A stretch of DNA of 64,000 nucleotides from Plotosus lineatus (GCA_024760905.1 CM045750.1:12662919-12726918), one strand, 5' to 3'. Positions 62,264 to 62,393 are shown, counted from the stretch's first letter. Translations and numbers: made by a program. The notes: a model not told the origin generated them from the letters alone.

Positions 62264-62393
62264 TAGCTGTTTGAAGTTCCCGAAACCAATGAATAAGTCT
62301 TGAAAATTGAAATTGTTTTGTGTCTCAGGAGTGGCAGAACTCTATTCAGAAGAATGCAGGACTCGCCTTTATTGAACTCATTAATGAGGGCAG
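108..62393 (+). CDS. nbea: Neurobeachin, central part (multi-exon, partial at both ends)
   Basis: Nineteen exons plus a 9-base microexon join in a single frame: 108-205, 1908-2000, 3094-3202, 3378-3459, 5839-5962, 6409-6601, 7003-7974, 9209-9426, 13617-13770, 14296-14304, 27450-27630, 33046-33170, 33307-33414, 33817-33985, 36663-37119, 38905-39059, 41056-41182, 55514-55641, 59543-59604, 62329-62393 (3629 bases). Every junction is AG/GT and the phases agree. The translation follows vertebrate neurobeachin closely, including linker stretches such as [14 protein letters not shown] and [15 protein letters not shown], which argues for NBEA over its paralogue LRBA. Neurobeachin is a cytosolic, Golgi- and vesicle-associated BEACH scaffold that anchors PKA regulatory subunit II and is needed for neurotransmitter receptor traffic (established knowledge). 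This part covers the alpha-solenoid region and the linkers before the PH-BEACH-WD40 end. Teleosts can carry two nbea copies, and I cannot tell which this is. Confidence 0.96.
206..491. other. Intron sequence without recognised elements
   Basis: AT-rich intron with T-runs (about 291-297, 320-331) and an (AAAAC)n/A-run at 445-475. I see no gene or dated repeat here. Confidence 0.6.
492..1372. mobile_element. Probable non-autonomous DNA transposon remnant (ATAAGGCGCAC type)
   Basis: The two ends carry inverted related sequence: GGCATAAGGCGCACTGG near 494 and, on the other strand, GGACTATAAGGCGCACGC from about 1367 down. Related GGTGCACC/ATAAGGC blocks lie just inside both ends (about 550 and 1290). 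No transposase is visible. A fragment of the same family (GACTTATAGTCCGG) occurs at about 37190. The superfamily is not certain. Confidence 0.5.
1373..1907. other. Intron sequence
   Basis: No repeat or gene recognised; it ends in the T-rich acceptor of the exon at 1908. Confidence 0.5.
1908..2000 (+). CDS. nbea: nbea exon, solenoid region (93 bases)
   Basis: The acceptor is TTTTTTTCCAG and the donor is GTGAGT at 2001. It codes [20 protein letters not shown] and ends GYFLKHLGH plus AA of a Lys codon. Phase is 2 in and 2 out. The helical repeat character and the near identity to vertebrate neurobeachin make this a confident call. Confidence 0.95.
2149..2184. repeat. (CA)n microsatellite
   Basis: About 18 CA units in the intron, read as TG on the minus strand. 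Confidence 0.95.
2262..2580 (-). mobile_element. tRNA-derived SINE, type C
   Basis: Read on the minus strand it opens GGGGCCGGTGGCGTAGTGG (an A-box-like sequence) and carries a B-box-like GTTCAAATCC. A conserved body follows, ending near GGCTCGGGTTTAAAAAGCCC. Related copies lie at 30598-30905, 43530-43742 (partial), 50085-50372 and 58270-58567. A G-run at 2490-2504 interrupts it. Confidence 0.8.
2593..2958 (+). mobile_element. Tigger/pogo-like MITE, family A
   Basis: It starts CAGTGATCCCTCGCTACTTC after TA and ends AGTGAGGGTTCCTTG before TA: terminal inverted repeats with a TA target duplication, as in Tc1/mariner/pogo elements. No transposase is left. The internal A-run, the TATTTATATTTTATTTACAT block and the TCGGTCCCCATTAACC end recur in other copies at 8043, 17028, 25065, 42424, 56034 and 63770. 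Confidence 0.85.
3036..3087. repeat. (TG)n microsatellite at an nbea acceptor
   Basis: About 25 TG units immediately upstream of the 3' splice site at 3093. Confidence 0.95.
3094..3202 (+). CDS. nbea: nbea exon, solenoid region (109 bases)
   Basis: It codes [20 protein letters not shown] and onward to TTYNTLYE, ending in phase 0 at donor GAG/GTAGGC. The acceptor is unusual: a (TG)n microsatellite (about 3036-3087) runs to within a few bases of the final GCATGCAG, leaving no proper polypyrimidine tract. Confidence 0.94.
3378..3459 (+). CDS. nbea: nbea exon, solenoid region (82 bases)
   Basis: The acceptor is CTCTTTTTGTAG and the donor is GTAAGTG at 3460. It codes [20 protein letters not shown] and ends TVKIQNP plus one base of the next Met codon. 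The intron before it is only 175 bases long. Confidence 0.95.
3600..4630. other. Intron with an unidentified, repeat-like stretch
   Basis: Contains T/A-runs (3641-3690) and fragments that translate with charged Trp-rich pieces ([14 protein letters not shown] near 3910). They suggest a decayed mobile element, but I cannot name it. No intact frame. Confidence 0.3.
4632..4983 (-). mobile_element. tRNA-derived SINE, type A (RTE-tailed)
   Basis: On the minus strand it opens GGCAGTGGTGGTCTAGTGG (A box) and has GGTTCGAGTCC (B box). A body shared with type B follows, then about 60 bases matching the RTE 5' region and about 45 matching the RTE 3' end (GTCGCCACAGCGAATCATC on the + strand). The 3' end is (CTGT)n on the + strand. 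Confidence 0.85.
4984..5838. other. Intron, partly repetitive
   Basis: Short GGGGAGGAGCTTCAG direct repeats at about 5168-5205. No gene found. It ends in the acceptor of the exon at 5839. Confidence 0.4.
5839..5962 (+). CDS. nbea: nbea exon, solenoid region (124 bases)
   Basis: The acceptor is CTCTGTGTCAG and the donor GGTATG at 5963. It codes [20 protein letters not shown] and onward to [12 protein letters not shown], strongly conserved neurobeachin solenoid sequence. Phase 1 in, 2 out, matching both neighbours. Confidence 0.95.
6409..6601 (+). CDS. nbea: nbea exon, end of solenoid / PKA-anchoring neighbourhood (193 bases)
   Basis: It codes [20 protein letters not shown] through [20 protein letters not shown] to DTLSIAHSK, close to invariant in vertebrate neurobeachin. 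The published PKA RII-binding stretch of NBEA lies in this part of the protein (established knowledge; exact residues not fixed here). The donor AAG/GTTGGC at 6602 is weak compared with the other nbea donors, so some intron retention is possible. A short (TG)n tract (6359-6383) precedes the acceptor. Confidence 0.95.
6744..6807. repeat. (TG)n microsatellite
   Basis: About 30 TG units inside the intron before the large exon. Confidence 0.95.
7003..7974 (+). CDS. nbea: nbea large exon, disordered linker (972 bases)
   Basis: 324 codons, phase 0 at both ends. It opens with [20 protein letters not shown], a charged helix, then becomes low complexity and acidic, rich in Ser, Thr, Glu and Pro. Conserved islands include [20 protein letters not shown] and [10 protein letters not shown] near the end. 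A run of twelve GGA codons (7357-7392) gives poly-Gly followed by RGG. The donor is CAG/GTACCC at 7975; the open frame continues to 8040 only by read-through into intron. The middle of the exon is the least conserved part of neurobeachin. Confidence 0.95.
7357..7392 (+). repeat. (GGA)12 coding microsatellite, poly-Gly in nbea
   Basis: Twelve uninterrupted GGA codons, then CGA GGA GGA. All glycines use one codon, so this looks like a recent trinucleotide expansion rather than a selected Gly-rich motif. Confidence 0.95.
8043..8488 (+). mobile_element. Tigger/pogo-like MITE, family A
   Basis: TA then CAGTGATCCATCACGACTTC at the left. The right end (GTGAGGGATCCCG) is damaged. It begins four bases after the read-through stop of the large nbea exon, about 70 bases past its donor. 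Confidence 0.8.
8697..8995 (-). mobile_element. Decayed SINE, type D
   Basis: Diverged copy of the repeat at 28489-28706. It ends in the characteristic CAAGGACCTTCTTCCCGTGA ... GTGCCGCCCAGG, which on the minus strand is a tRNA-like head. Confidence 0.6.
9209..9426 (+). CDS. nbea: nbea exon, conserved block after the linker (218 bases)
   Basis: The acceptor is CTTCCTGCAG and the donor GGTAAG at 9427. It codes [20 protein letters not shown] and [17 protein letters not shown], then [20 protein letters not shown], ending in two bases of a Ser codon. This block starts the second conserved helical region of neurobeachin. Confidence 0.96.
9888..10674. repeat. Two-copy tandem duplication (about 355 bases), possibly a decayed DNA transposon
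   Basis: The block AAGAGGTGTAC/ATGC...CATCTGCAACCAATCAGCAG...ATTGGCTAAATTTGAATCACG occurs at about 10163-10250 and again at about 10510-10595. Outer ends CAGTAGGCCCC (9888) and AGGGACTACT (to 10674) are weakly inverted. No coding content. Confidence 0.45.
10675..11950. other. Intron, nothing recognised
   Basis: AT-rich, without clear repeats. A 63-codon open frame at 10947-11138 has no recognisable family and I do not call it a gene. Confidence 0.4.
11953..12235 (+). mobile_element. tRNA-derived SINE, type B
   Basis: It opens GGGCAGTGGTGGCCTGGTGG with the type A/B head, then the shared body (GGCCGGCCATGTCTCTCACTG), then the type B tail (CTGGCAAGATGTCCAGGGTG ... CTAATTAGGATCAAGCAG). It lacks the B box part of the head. 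Confidence 0.8.
12236..13440. other. Intron, nothing recognised
   Basis: Mixed composition with a C-run (12663-12669) and a G-run (13327-13340). No gene or dated repeat found. Confidence 0.4.
13442..13479. repeat. (AT)n microsatellite
   Basis: About 19 AT units, 140 bases before the acceptor of the exon at 13617. Confidence 0.95.
13617..13770 (+). CDS. nbea: nbea exon, conserved helical region (154 bases)
   Basis: It has a very strong T-rich acceptor (TTTTTTTTTTTTTTCAG) and a consensus donor GTAAGTG at 13771. It codes [20 protein letters not shown] and [20 protein letters not shown], ending SPS in phase 0. The microexon at 14296 follows only 525 bases downstream. Confidence 0.96.
14285..14295 (+). 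promoter_or_regulatory. Splicing signals of the microexon (TGCATG and TGC next to the 3' splice site)
   Basis: TGCATG (14285-14290) is the RBFOX binding motif. TGC at 14291-14293 lies directly before the AG, the position where SRRM4 (nSR100) enhancers of neuronal microexons lie (established knowledge). Their activity here is inferred. Confidence 0.55.
14296..14304 (+). CDS. nbea: nbea 9-base microexon (Ser-Ser-Lys)
   Basis: AGTTCTAAG lies between TGTGCAG and GTTAGT, phase 0 on both sides, so it can be included or skipped without shifting the frame. It inserts SSK between SPS and TELEN. Mammalian neurobeachin, as I remember it, reads GSK at exactly this place (established knowledge, from memory). 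Upstream is a long pyrimidine-rich tract with TGCATG at 14285-14290 and TGC directly at the 3' splice site. These are the hallmarks of SRRM4-dependent neuronal microexons and of an RBFOX site. Inclusion is inferred. Confidence 0.8.
14305..15570. other. Long intron, first part
   Basis: Contains (ATT/TAA)n runs at 14411-14500 and 14883-14914. AT-rich, no gene or dated element seen. Confidence 0.4.
15573..15775. repeat. Compound (AT)n(GT)n(AT)n(GT)n tract
   Basis: Alternating AT and GT dinucleotide blocks over about 200 bases, ending in (GA)n. The Tyr/Ile/Cys/Val/His-rich open frames here are artefacts of the repeat. Confidence 0.95.
15776..17025. other. Long intron, no recognised element
   Basis: AT-rich with poly-A at 16256-16270. 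No coding similarity. Confidence 0.4.
17028..17518 (+). mobile_element. Tigger/pogo-like MITE, family A (complete)
   Basis: 491 bases from CAGTGATCCCTCGCTACTTC to GTGAGGGATCACTG, with TA on both sides (17026-27 and 17519-20). It is the best-kept copy of the family. A (TG)n/(CG) stretch lies inside (17248-17290). Confidence 0.9.
17525..18529. mobile_element. Tigger/pogo-like element, family B
   Basis: About 1.0 kb from CAGACGCTCCCTGACTTACG to ATGTCAGGGAGCGTCTG, an inverted pair with TA on both sides. It begins only six bases after the family A element. No intact transposase. A second copy is nested at 56290-57514. Confidence 0.88.
18530..19456. other. Intron with a (TG)n microsatellite at about 18739-18801
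   Basis: Apart from about 31 TG units no element is recognised. Confidence 0.5.
19703..22844 (-). mobile_element. RTE-clade LINE, near full length, decayed
   Basis: The minus strand codes, in order: a basic N-terminus after [11 protein letters not shown] (22722 downward); an endonuclease with [27 protein letters not shown] and [11 protein letters not shown]; a reverse transcriptase with [33 protein letters not shown] and the catalytic FADDIVI (about 20470); and a C-terminal part with [20 protein letters not shown] and [18 protein letters not shown]. The frame is broken by several shifts and stops, so it is inactive. A 15-base target duplication, TACATTAACATTAAT, flanks it (19688-19702 and 22845-22859). 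RTE clade is judged from these motifs and the short 3' end. Confidence 0.9.
19803..22722 (-). pseudogene. Broken endonuclease-reverse transcriptase ORF of the RTE LINE
   Basis: The reading frame is spread over several segments (22722-22255, 22370-22167, 22007-21519, 21016-20732, 20868-20158, 20183-19731) that shift frame between them. The endonuclease and RT motifs are in the right order, so it is one decayed polyprotein ORF. Confidence 0.85.
23477..24640. other. Intron with a short SINE type B tail
   Basis: At about 23938-24032 a lone type B tail (CACCCGGGGTTGGCTGAGATG ... CTAATTAGGATTATG) is seen; the rest is unremarkable. Confidence 0.5.
24640..25060 (-). mobile_element. Tc1/mariner transposase remnant
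   Basis: On the minus strand the stretch near 24690-24725 reads [10 protein letters not shown], the conserved SPDLNP motif of Tc1-like DDE transposases. The adjoining sequence resembles the rest of such an element but carries no intact frame. Confidence 0.6.
25556..25936 (-). pseudogene. Transposase C-terminal remnant (Tigger-like)
   Basis: The open frame of 126 codons contains [20 protein letters not shown] and [17 protein letters not shown]. Tigger-type transposases end in a similar helix followed by a hydrophobic QxSLDxFF-like motif (established knowledge, from memory). Only this end is left, so the element is a deletion derivative of an autonomous copy. Confidence 0.55.
25900..26230. repeat. 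Tandem repeat, 143-base period, about 2.2 copies
   Basis: CTAGTTCGCGTTTGTTTACG recurs at 25908, 26051 and (with GCATTTG) 26194, exactly 143 bases apart, inside the family D element. Units differ by only a few bases. Confidence 0.9.
26434..27449. other. Intron end, with CT-rich and (TG)n tracts
   Basis: A pyrimidine-rich stretch (27207-27255) leads into (TG)n at 27258-27304; a second (TG)n at 27418-27440 abuts the acceptor. No gene. Confidence 0.6.
27450..27630 (+). CDS. nbea: nbea exon, conserved helical region (181 bases)
   Basis: It codes [20 protein letters not shown] and [20 protein letters not shown], then [13 protein letters not shown] plus one base. The acceptor GCGAGACAG is preceded directly by a (TG)n repeat (27418-27440) rather than a pyrimidine tract. 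The donor is TAG/GTGTGT. It follows a 13.1 kb intron. Confidence 0.95.
27631..28488. other. Intron, nothing firmly recognised
   Basis: A 73-codon open frame at 28081-28302 has an acidic Asp-rich end but no family resemblance that I can name; I do not call it a gene. Confidence 0.35.
28489..28706 (-). mobile_element. SINE, type D
   Basis: On the minus strand the end reads like a tRNA-derived head (GGCGCGGTGGCGTAGTGG) with the B-box-like GGTTCAATTCC. Internal GGACTGTGGGAGGAAACC and CCACACAGAAACACCCAGGC are the widespread teleost motif. Other copies: 8697-8995, 31335-31545, 62895-63207. Confidence 0.75.
28738..29522. mobile_element. Tigger/pogo-like element, family E, with transposase remnant
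   Basis: Inverted ends CAGTGGAACTTCGGTGGTCG and, on the other strand, CAGTGAAACCCTGGTGGTCA, with TA on both sides. On the minus strand 29283-29398 reads [20 protein letters not shown] followed by [18 protein letters not shown], the acidic Glu-rich end typical of Tigger/jerky-type transposases. Further down the same strand is [20 protein letters not shown] (about 29180-29120). Confidence 0.85.
29523..30483. other. Intron, nothing recognised
   Basis: AT-rich sequence without coding similarity or clear repeats. Confidence 0.4.
30492..31141. mobile_element. hAT-like DNA transposon with nested SINE
   Basis: Ends CAGGGGTCACCAACATGGTG and, inverted, CAGGGGTCACCAACCTTTTT. The 8-base flanks GTCTGAGA (30484-30491) and GTCTCAGA (31142-31149) differ by one base: an 8-base target duplication, as expected for hAT. 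A type C SINE lies inside. Confidence 0.85.
30598..30905 (+). mobile_element. tRNA-derived SINE, type C, nested in a hAT element
   Basis: It opens GGGGCCGGTGACGTAGTGG and has the B-box-like GTTCAAATCC. GGCTCCAT occurs on both sides, a short target duplication. Confidence 0.8.
31190..31545 (-). mobile_element. SINE type D with an extra 5' repeat block
   Basis: 31335-31545 is the type D motif set (GGACTGTAGGAGGAAACC ... CGAACCCGGTCTTTTTGC). The preceding GATGGATAACGCCTTGATTA block (31190-31330) looks like part of the same or an adjoining repeat. Confidence 0.65.
31546..31940. other. Intron, nothing recognised
   Basis: AT-rich intron sequence with a T-run at 31771-31783. Confidence 0.4.
31941..32314 (+). 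mobile_element. tRNA-derived SINE, type B, with target duplication
   Basis: Head GCGGGTAGTGGTGGCCTAGT, body and type B tail end in (GAT)n. A 15-base duplication, ATGGAATTACAAGAA, flanks it (31926-31940 and 32315-32329). A (CCCAC)n tract at 32027-32064 has grown inside. Confidence 0.9.
32330..32940. other. Intron, nothing recognised
   Basis: No gene or repeat seen. Confidence 0.4.
32941..33022. repeat. (CT)n / C-run tract before an nbea acceptor
   Basis: Pyrimidine tract of about 80 bases, ending some 20 bases before the 3' splice site at 33045. It probably serves as its polypyrimidine tract. Confidence 0.9.
33046..33170 (+). CDS. nbea: nbea exon (125 bases)
   Basis: The acceptor lies after a long CT/C-rich tract (32941-33022) and ends CTCCCCAG; the donor is AAG/GTAACG. 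It codes [20 protein letters not shown], then a diverged Ser-rich stretch ending TATSK in phase 0. The next intron is only 136 bases. Confidence 0.94.
33307..33414 (+). CDS. nbea: nbea exon (108 bases)
   Basis: It codes 36 residues, [20 protein letters not shown] then [16 protein letters not shown], in phase 0 on both sides. The acceptor is GGGATACAG and the donor GTG/GTGAGA. A (TG)n tract starts about five bases inside the following intron. Confidence 0.94.
33420..33492. repeat. (TG)n/(CG) microsatellite next to an nbea donor
   Basis: Starts five bases after the 5' splice site at 33415. The Cys-Val-rich reading frame through it is not coding. Confidence 0.95.
33784..33814. repeat. (TG)n microsatellite forming an nbea acceptor
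   Basis: Fifteen TG units run directly into the TAG of the 3' splice site at 33816. Confidence 0.95.
33817..33985 (+). CDS. nbea: nbea exon (169 bases)
   Basis: It codes [20 protein letters not shown] and [20 protein letters not shown], ending [11 protein letters not shown] plus one base. The acceptor is only GTGTAG at the end of a 30-base (TG)n repeat. The donor CAG/GTGAAA is followed by a (CT)n tract (about 34001-34054). In mammals a further stretch beginning VVVIPS follows at this joint; it is not visible here. Confidence 0.95.
34001..34054. repeat. (CT)n microsatellite
   Basis: About 26 CT units, 15 bases after the nbea donor at 33986. Confidence 0.95.
34055..35109. other. Intron, with one weak exon-like block
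   Basis: 34327-34419 has an acceptor (CCCTGCAG) and a possible donor (GTACGT) but would create a stop at the next joint (see findings). A (TG)n/GGGTG tract lies at 34971-35030. Otherwise nothing recognised. Confidence 0.4.
35118..35765. mobile_element. hAT-like DNA transposon with a nested SINE piece
   Basis: Ends CAGTGCTTCTGAAATAGTGG and, inverted, CAGTGCTTCGCAATAATTTT. The flanks CCCTAGCA (35110-35117) and CCCAAGTA (35766-35773) match at 6 of 8. A type B SINE piece (about 35503-35655) lies inside. A related stretch is in the family C element near 23050. Confidence 0.75.
35503..35655 (+). mobile_element. SINE type B, 5'-truncated
   Basis: From GTAGGCTGCAAAGCCGTCAG to TTAGGATTAAGCGGG; the tRNA head is missing. 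Confidence 0.75.
35774..36103. other. Intron, nothing recognised
   Basis: T-rich (TTTG)n-like stretch at 35997-36045. No gene. Confidence 0.4.
36104..36440 (+). mobile_element. tRNA-derived SINE, type A (RTE-tailed)
   Basis: Starts inside the head (GGGCGCTGGATCGCTGATCC), has GGTTCAAGTCC (36136), and passes through the RTE 5'-like block (GGTTGTGACAGGAAGGGCAT, 36318) and the RTE 3'-like block (GATGATTCGCTGTGGCGACT, 36380) to CCGAAAGGAAGACAG. Confidence 0.88.
36663..37119 (+). CDS. nbea: nbea exon, second variable linker (457 bases)
   Basis: It starts [20 protein letters not shown] and runs through the conserved [30 protein letters not shown] and [20 protein letters not shown] to [10 protein letters not shown] and two bases of Arg. 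The acceptor is TTTTGGTACAG and the donor AG/GTGGGG at 37120. Conserved motifs alternate with a diverged Gly-rich part, as is usual for this linker. Confidence 0.95.
37120..37555. other. Intron with a fragment of the 492-1372 repeat family
   Basis: A short GACTTATAGTCCGGAAAATG match at about 37189. A T-run follows at 37267-37285. Nothing else is recognised. Confidence 0.5.
37556..38325 (-). mobile_element. RTE LINE, 5'-truncated copy
   Basis: Covers the C-terminal third of the ORF, from [20 protein letters not shown] through [20 protein letters not shown] to the 3' end. A 15-base duplication, AGTGACTAGCTTCTC, flanks it (37541-37555 and 38326-38340). The reading frame over this part is still open, so the copy is younger or luckier than the one at 19703. 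Confidence 0.93.
38341..38830 (+). mobile_element. Tc1/mariner transposase remnant
   Basis: On the + strand 38577-38600 reads [17 protein letters not shown], the SPDLNP motif near the last catalytic residue of Tc1-like transposases. The rest is too decayed to follow. Confidence 0.65.
38905..39059 (+). CDS. nbea: nbea exon, Ser/Thr/Pro-rich linker (155 bases)
   Basis: It codes [20 protein letters not shown], a Ser/Thr/Ala-rich middle, and [10 protein letters not shown] plus one base. The acceptor is TTTACCTACAG. The donor CAG/GTACACAC opens straight into a (CA)n microsatellite (39060-39112), so the 5' splice site is the first unit of the repeat tract. Confidence 0.94.
39060..39125. repeat. 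(CA)n(TA)n microsatellite at an nbea donor
   Basis: The repeat begins within the 5' splice site itself (GTACACAC). Confidence 0.95.
39349..39470 (-). pseudogene. 5S rRNA-derived sequence (pseudogene or 5S-type SINE head)
   Basis: CCCATCCAAGTTACTAACCA then GGCCTGACCCTGCTAGACTT and GATCAGAC are the reverse complement of the vertebrate 5S rRNA internal promoter region, with scattered changes. The 3' part (CAGTACTTGG ... TTCCCG) also fits. Coverage is near full length, but the copy is too changed to be a functional 5S gene. Confidence 0.75.
39471..39900. other. Intron, nothing recognised
   Basis: AT-rich intron before the minisatellite. Confidence 0.4.
39905..40980. repeat. Minisatellite, 60-base unit
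   Basis: A core of about 12 units of 60 bases (40202-40935) repeats GTGTATTATTGGGTGTAGGT and GAGGATGATGATG. Edges at 39905-40200 and 40920-40980 are degenerate. Because 60 is divisible by 3 it gives false open frames with a 20-residue period on both strands ([15 protein letters not shown] on +, [12 protein letters not shown] on -). Adjacent central units are nearly identical. Confidence 0.95.
41056..41182 (+). CDS. nbea: nbea exon, Ser-rich linker end (127 bases)
   Basis: The acceptor is TGTCCTGCAG and the donor GAG/GTACGC. It codes [20 protein letters not shown] and [20 protein letters not shown], ending NM plus AG of a Ser codon. The AG end matters: the candidate cassette exon at 41868 and the next constitutive exon both begin with T and can complete it. 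Confidence 0.95.
41183..41867. other. Intron between nbea and the candidate cassette exon
   Basis: AT-rich, without recognised repeats. The last 30 bases form a good pyrimidine-rich acceptor. Confidence 0.5.
41868..41987 (+). CDS. nbea: Candidate alternative cassette exon of nbea (120 bases, GC-AG intron)
   Basis: A good acceptor (TTTGTATTTCAG) precedes 120 bases, exactly 40 codons, that enter and leave in the same phase as the flanking nbea exons (an AG end completed by T). Translation in that frame has no stop: [20 protein letters not shown] then [20 protein letters not shown]. It ends TTAG/GCAAGA, the consensus of a GC-type donor. The block is clearly more GC-rich than the AT-rich intron around it. 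I know no such segment in mammalian neurobeachin. It is an inference; it could be a chance open block. Confidence 0.5.
42424..42915 (+). mobile_element. Tigger/pogo-like MITE, family A
   Basis: From CGGTGATCCCTCATTACTTC to AGTGAGAGATCCCTG. Both ends and the TA flanks have mutated slightly; the inside matches the other family A copies. Confidence 0.82.
43126..43440 (+). mobile_element. tRNA-derived SINE, type B
   Basis: The head is diverged (GGTGGCTTATGGTCAGGGGT), followed by the shared body (TCGAAGGCCGGCCTTGTCTC) and the type B tail (GCGATGGCCTGGCGAGCTGT ... CTAATTAGGATTAAGTGG). Confidence 0.8.
43530..43742 (-). mobile_element. SINE type C, partial
   Basis: GCGCTTATCCCAGTT ... GGAACGCTAGTCCATCGCAG ... 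GTTTACTGGTACCCATTTCT matches the other type C copies; the head end is cut off where the next SINE was inserted. Confidence 0.7.
43760..44114 (-). mobile_element. tRNA-derived SINE, type A, with target duplication
   Basis: Complete type A copy. The 15-base duplication TTCTTGGTTATTCCC flanks it (43745-43759 and 44115-44129). Head, B box (GGTTGGGGGTTCGAGTCC on the minus strand), RTE 5'-like and 3'-like blocks are all present. Confidence 0.92.
44130..44570. other. Intron, possible old type D fragment
   Basis: GTCTTTGGATTGTATGAGGAAACC (44480-44505) resembles the type D motif. Otherwise unremarkable. Confidence 0.4.
44579..44900 (-). mobile_element. tRNA-derived SINE, type B
   Basis: On the + strand it reads tail to head: GAACCGCTTAATCCTAATTA ... 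CCCAGTTAGCTGCACTGGTG ... CACCACTGCACGG. Confidence 0.85.
45090..45270 (+). mobile_element. Tc1/mariner transposase remnant
   Basis: [14 protein letters not shown] is read at about 45150-45195, matching the [11 protein letters not shown] region of Tc1-like transposases. The neighbouring sequence has decayed. Confidence 0.6.
45290..45317. repeat. Poly-T run
   Basis: About 28 consecutive T. Other long T-runs lie at 46451-46476 and 47017-47038. Confidence 0.95.
45892..46600 (+). other. Possible alternative last exon of nbea (weak)
   Basis: An acceptor (TCTGTGTGTCAG) is followed by 69 open codons in the nbea phase ([20 protein letters not shown] and onward to PAPSYPAI, stop), and AATAAA lies at 46587. 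It could give a truncated protein, but no family match supports it. Confidence 0.25.
46920..48330 (-). mobile_element. Tc1/mariner-like transposon, decayed, with nested SINE
   Basis: From CAGTGACTTGCATACATTTT to about TATGGACATGCACGCACCGC. On the minus strand near 47650-47690 it reads VKHGGGSII, the Tc1 transposase motif, and TTGGTGGACAGCTCTCTGAA is likewise typical. The type B SINE 47238-47555 lies within it. Confidence 0.75.
47238..47555 (+). mobile_element. tRNA-derived SINE, type B, nested in a Tc1-like element
   Basis: Opens AAAGTGGTGAGCTGGTGGTA, shared body, type B tail, and ends in (GAAT)n, a typical LINE-driven 3' end. Confidence 0.85.
48496..48815 (-). mobile_element. tRNA-derived SINE, type A (RTE-tailed)
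   Basis: The + strand starts TTTTCCTTTTGGCTTTTTCC and ends in ACCACCACTGCCACC; a part of the body is deleted. Confidence 0.82.
48816..49440. other. Intron, nothing recognised
   Basis: AT-rich. Confidence 0.4.
49445..49880 (-). mobile_element. RTE LINE, strongly 5'-truncated copy
   Basis: Contains only the last about 130 codons ([20 protein letters not shown] ... [11 protein letters not shown]) and the 3' end. GCCTACT on both sides may be the rest of its target duplication. Confidence 0.88.
50085..50372 (+). mobile_element. tRNA-derived SINE, type C
   Basis: GGGGCCGGTGGTGTAGTGC opens it; a B-box-like TTCAAATCCC and the conserved AAAATATACTGGGAAGGTAA body follow, ending GCTCGGGTATAAAAAGCCC. 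Confidence 0.85.
50373..51620. other. Intron with a (CA)n tract
   Basis: (CA)n at 50530-50557. 50846-51062 has a weak open frame with no recognised family. No gene called. Confidence 0.4.
51623..51963 (-). mobile_element. tRNA-derived SINE, type B (well preserved)
   Basis: On the + strand from TTTTCTGTAACCGCTTAATC through the type B tail, shared body, B box (GACTCGAACCCGCAACCTTT) to CTAGACCACCACTGCCCCC. A good reference copy for the family. Confidence 0.92.
51964..53515. other. Intron, possible transposon remnant at about 52145-52740
   Basis: (TTTA)n at 51971-51994. The 52448-52740 block resembles DNA-transposon debris in composition, but I cannot place it. Confidence 0.3.
53520..53850 (-). 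mobile_element. tRNA-derived SINE, type B
   Basis: TTCTCTGAACCGCTGAATCC ... CCAGCACCTTACCACTCGAC; diverged head end. Confidence 0.82.
53889..55172. mobile_element. Tigger/pogo-like element, family F, with internal tandem repeats
   Basis: Inverted ends CAGTCAGCCCCCAACTTACG and, on the other strand, CAGTCGGCCCCTAACTTACG. TA follows the right end; the left TA has become AA. The inside holds about four tandem units of about 200 bases, each with (GA)n, AACGCTTTAGTTTTTAGTTT, TTCAGTAAATGTTTAATAAA and GTCAAGCAGGGAATGCGCTT. The third unit has an internal deletion. Confidence 0.85.
55255..55298. repeat. Short tandem repeat, 15-base unit, three copies
   Basis: TATATGGAGGGTATA repeated in the intron before the exon at 55514. 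Confidence 0.85.
55514..55641 (+). CDS. nbea: nbea exon, conserved helical region (128 bases)
   Basis: The acceptor is TTTCTCCTACAG and the donor AAG/GTACAG. It codes [20 protein letters not shown] and [20 protein letters not shown], then IE plus one base of Gly. Near-identical to vertebrate neurobeachin. Confidence 0.96.
55642..56033. other. Intron with a (TG)n tract
   Basis: (TG)n at 55983-56018 directly before a Tigger-like element. No gene. Confidence 0.5.
56290..57514. mobile_element. Tigger/pogo-like element, family B, nested
   Basis: From CAGACGCTCCCTGACTTACG to AATCGGGTAGCGTCTG with TA on each side. Taking it out restores the family A sequence CATAAAAATGTAAGTAGTTT. About 350 bases of (AT)n/(GT)n (57036-57382) have grown inside. 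It is about 1.2 kb because of that expansion. Confidence 0.9.
57036..57382. repeat. Compound (AT)n(GT)n microsatellite
   Basis: Long alternating AT/GT tract inside the family B element. The Tyr/Ile/Cys/Val-rich open frames over it are not genes. Confidence 0.95.
57727..58265. other. Intron, nothing recognised
   Basis: No gene or dated repeat. Confidence 0.4.
58270..58567 (-). mobile_element. tRNA-derived SINE, type C (well preserved)
   Basis: The minus strand opens GGAGCCGGTGGTGTAGTGG and has GTTGTGAGTTCAAATCCCAC. It ends in GGCTCGGGTGTAAAAACCC. A (TG)n tract follows at 58602-58634. Confidence 0.88.
58885..59300 (-). mobile_element. Possible fourth tRNA-like SINE (type E)
   Basis: On the minus strand the end reads GATGCGTAACCATTAACCCG with a B-box-like CAAGTTCGATCGC. 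GAGGGAGGGCCGAAAGCATG and GGAAGGAAAGCGCTATCCAC look like a repeat body. Only one copy is in the window, so the call is tentative. Confidence 0.4.
59461..59509. repeat. (TG)n microsatellite near an nbea acceptor
   Basis: About 24 TG units, 33 bases before the 3' splice site at 59542. Confidence 0.95.
59543..59604 (+). CDS. nbea: nbea exon (62 bases)
   Basis: A strong acceptor (CTTTCCACTCCAG) sits about 30 bases after a (TG)n repeat; the donor is CAG/GTAAGA. It codes [20 protein letters not shown] and Q, phase 0 out. Confidence 0.95.
59985..60338 (-). mobile_element. tRNA-derived SINE, type A (RTE-tailed)
   Basis: The + strand starts TTCTCCTTTCGGCGTTTTCC. TGACAAGCGTTGTCA before and TGACTAGCGTTCTCA after it are a diverged target duplication. 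The RTE 5'-like block (GATTTGCATGTTTGATTTGG ... GGATGCTCTTCCTGACACAA) is especially clear here. Confidence 0.88.
60339..61335. other. Intron with (TG)n at 60599-60657
   Basis: A weak open frame at 60960-61313 (minus) has no recognised family. No gene called. Confidence 0.4.
61340..61662 (-). mobile_element. tRNA-derived SINE, type B
   Basis: ATTTTATGAACCAATTAGGC ... CAGGGAGGCTCGCACTCATT (tail) to CGGGCCACCACTACCCC (head on the minus strand). Confidence 0.82.
61738..62190 (-). mobile_element. Non-LTR retrotransposon fragment (L2/CR1-like reverse transcriptase)
   Basis: On the minus strand 62180-62050 reads [20 protein letters not shown] and [20 protein letters not shown]. About 300 bases on, toward 61780, comes [17 protein letters not shown]. 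These are the RT fingers and the PQGCVLSP motif of Jockey-group (L2/CR1/Rex1-like) LINEs, not of the RTE family above. The exact clade is open. The frame is broken between the two parts. Confidence 0.82.
62212..62260. repeat. (TG)n microsatellite before an nbea acceptor
   Basis: About 24 TG units, about 70 bases before the 3' splice site at 62328. Confidence 0.95.
62329..62393 (+). CDS. nbea: nbea exon, last in window (65 bases)
   Basis: The acceptor is TTTGTGTCTCAG and the donor CAG/GTAAGA. It codes [20 protein letters not shown] and G plus AG of an Arg codon. In the family, LLCHAMKDH follows; that exon is not seen before the end of the window, so the gene continues beyond it. Confidence 0.95.
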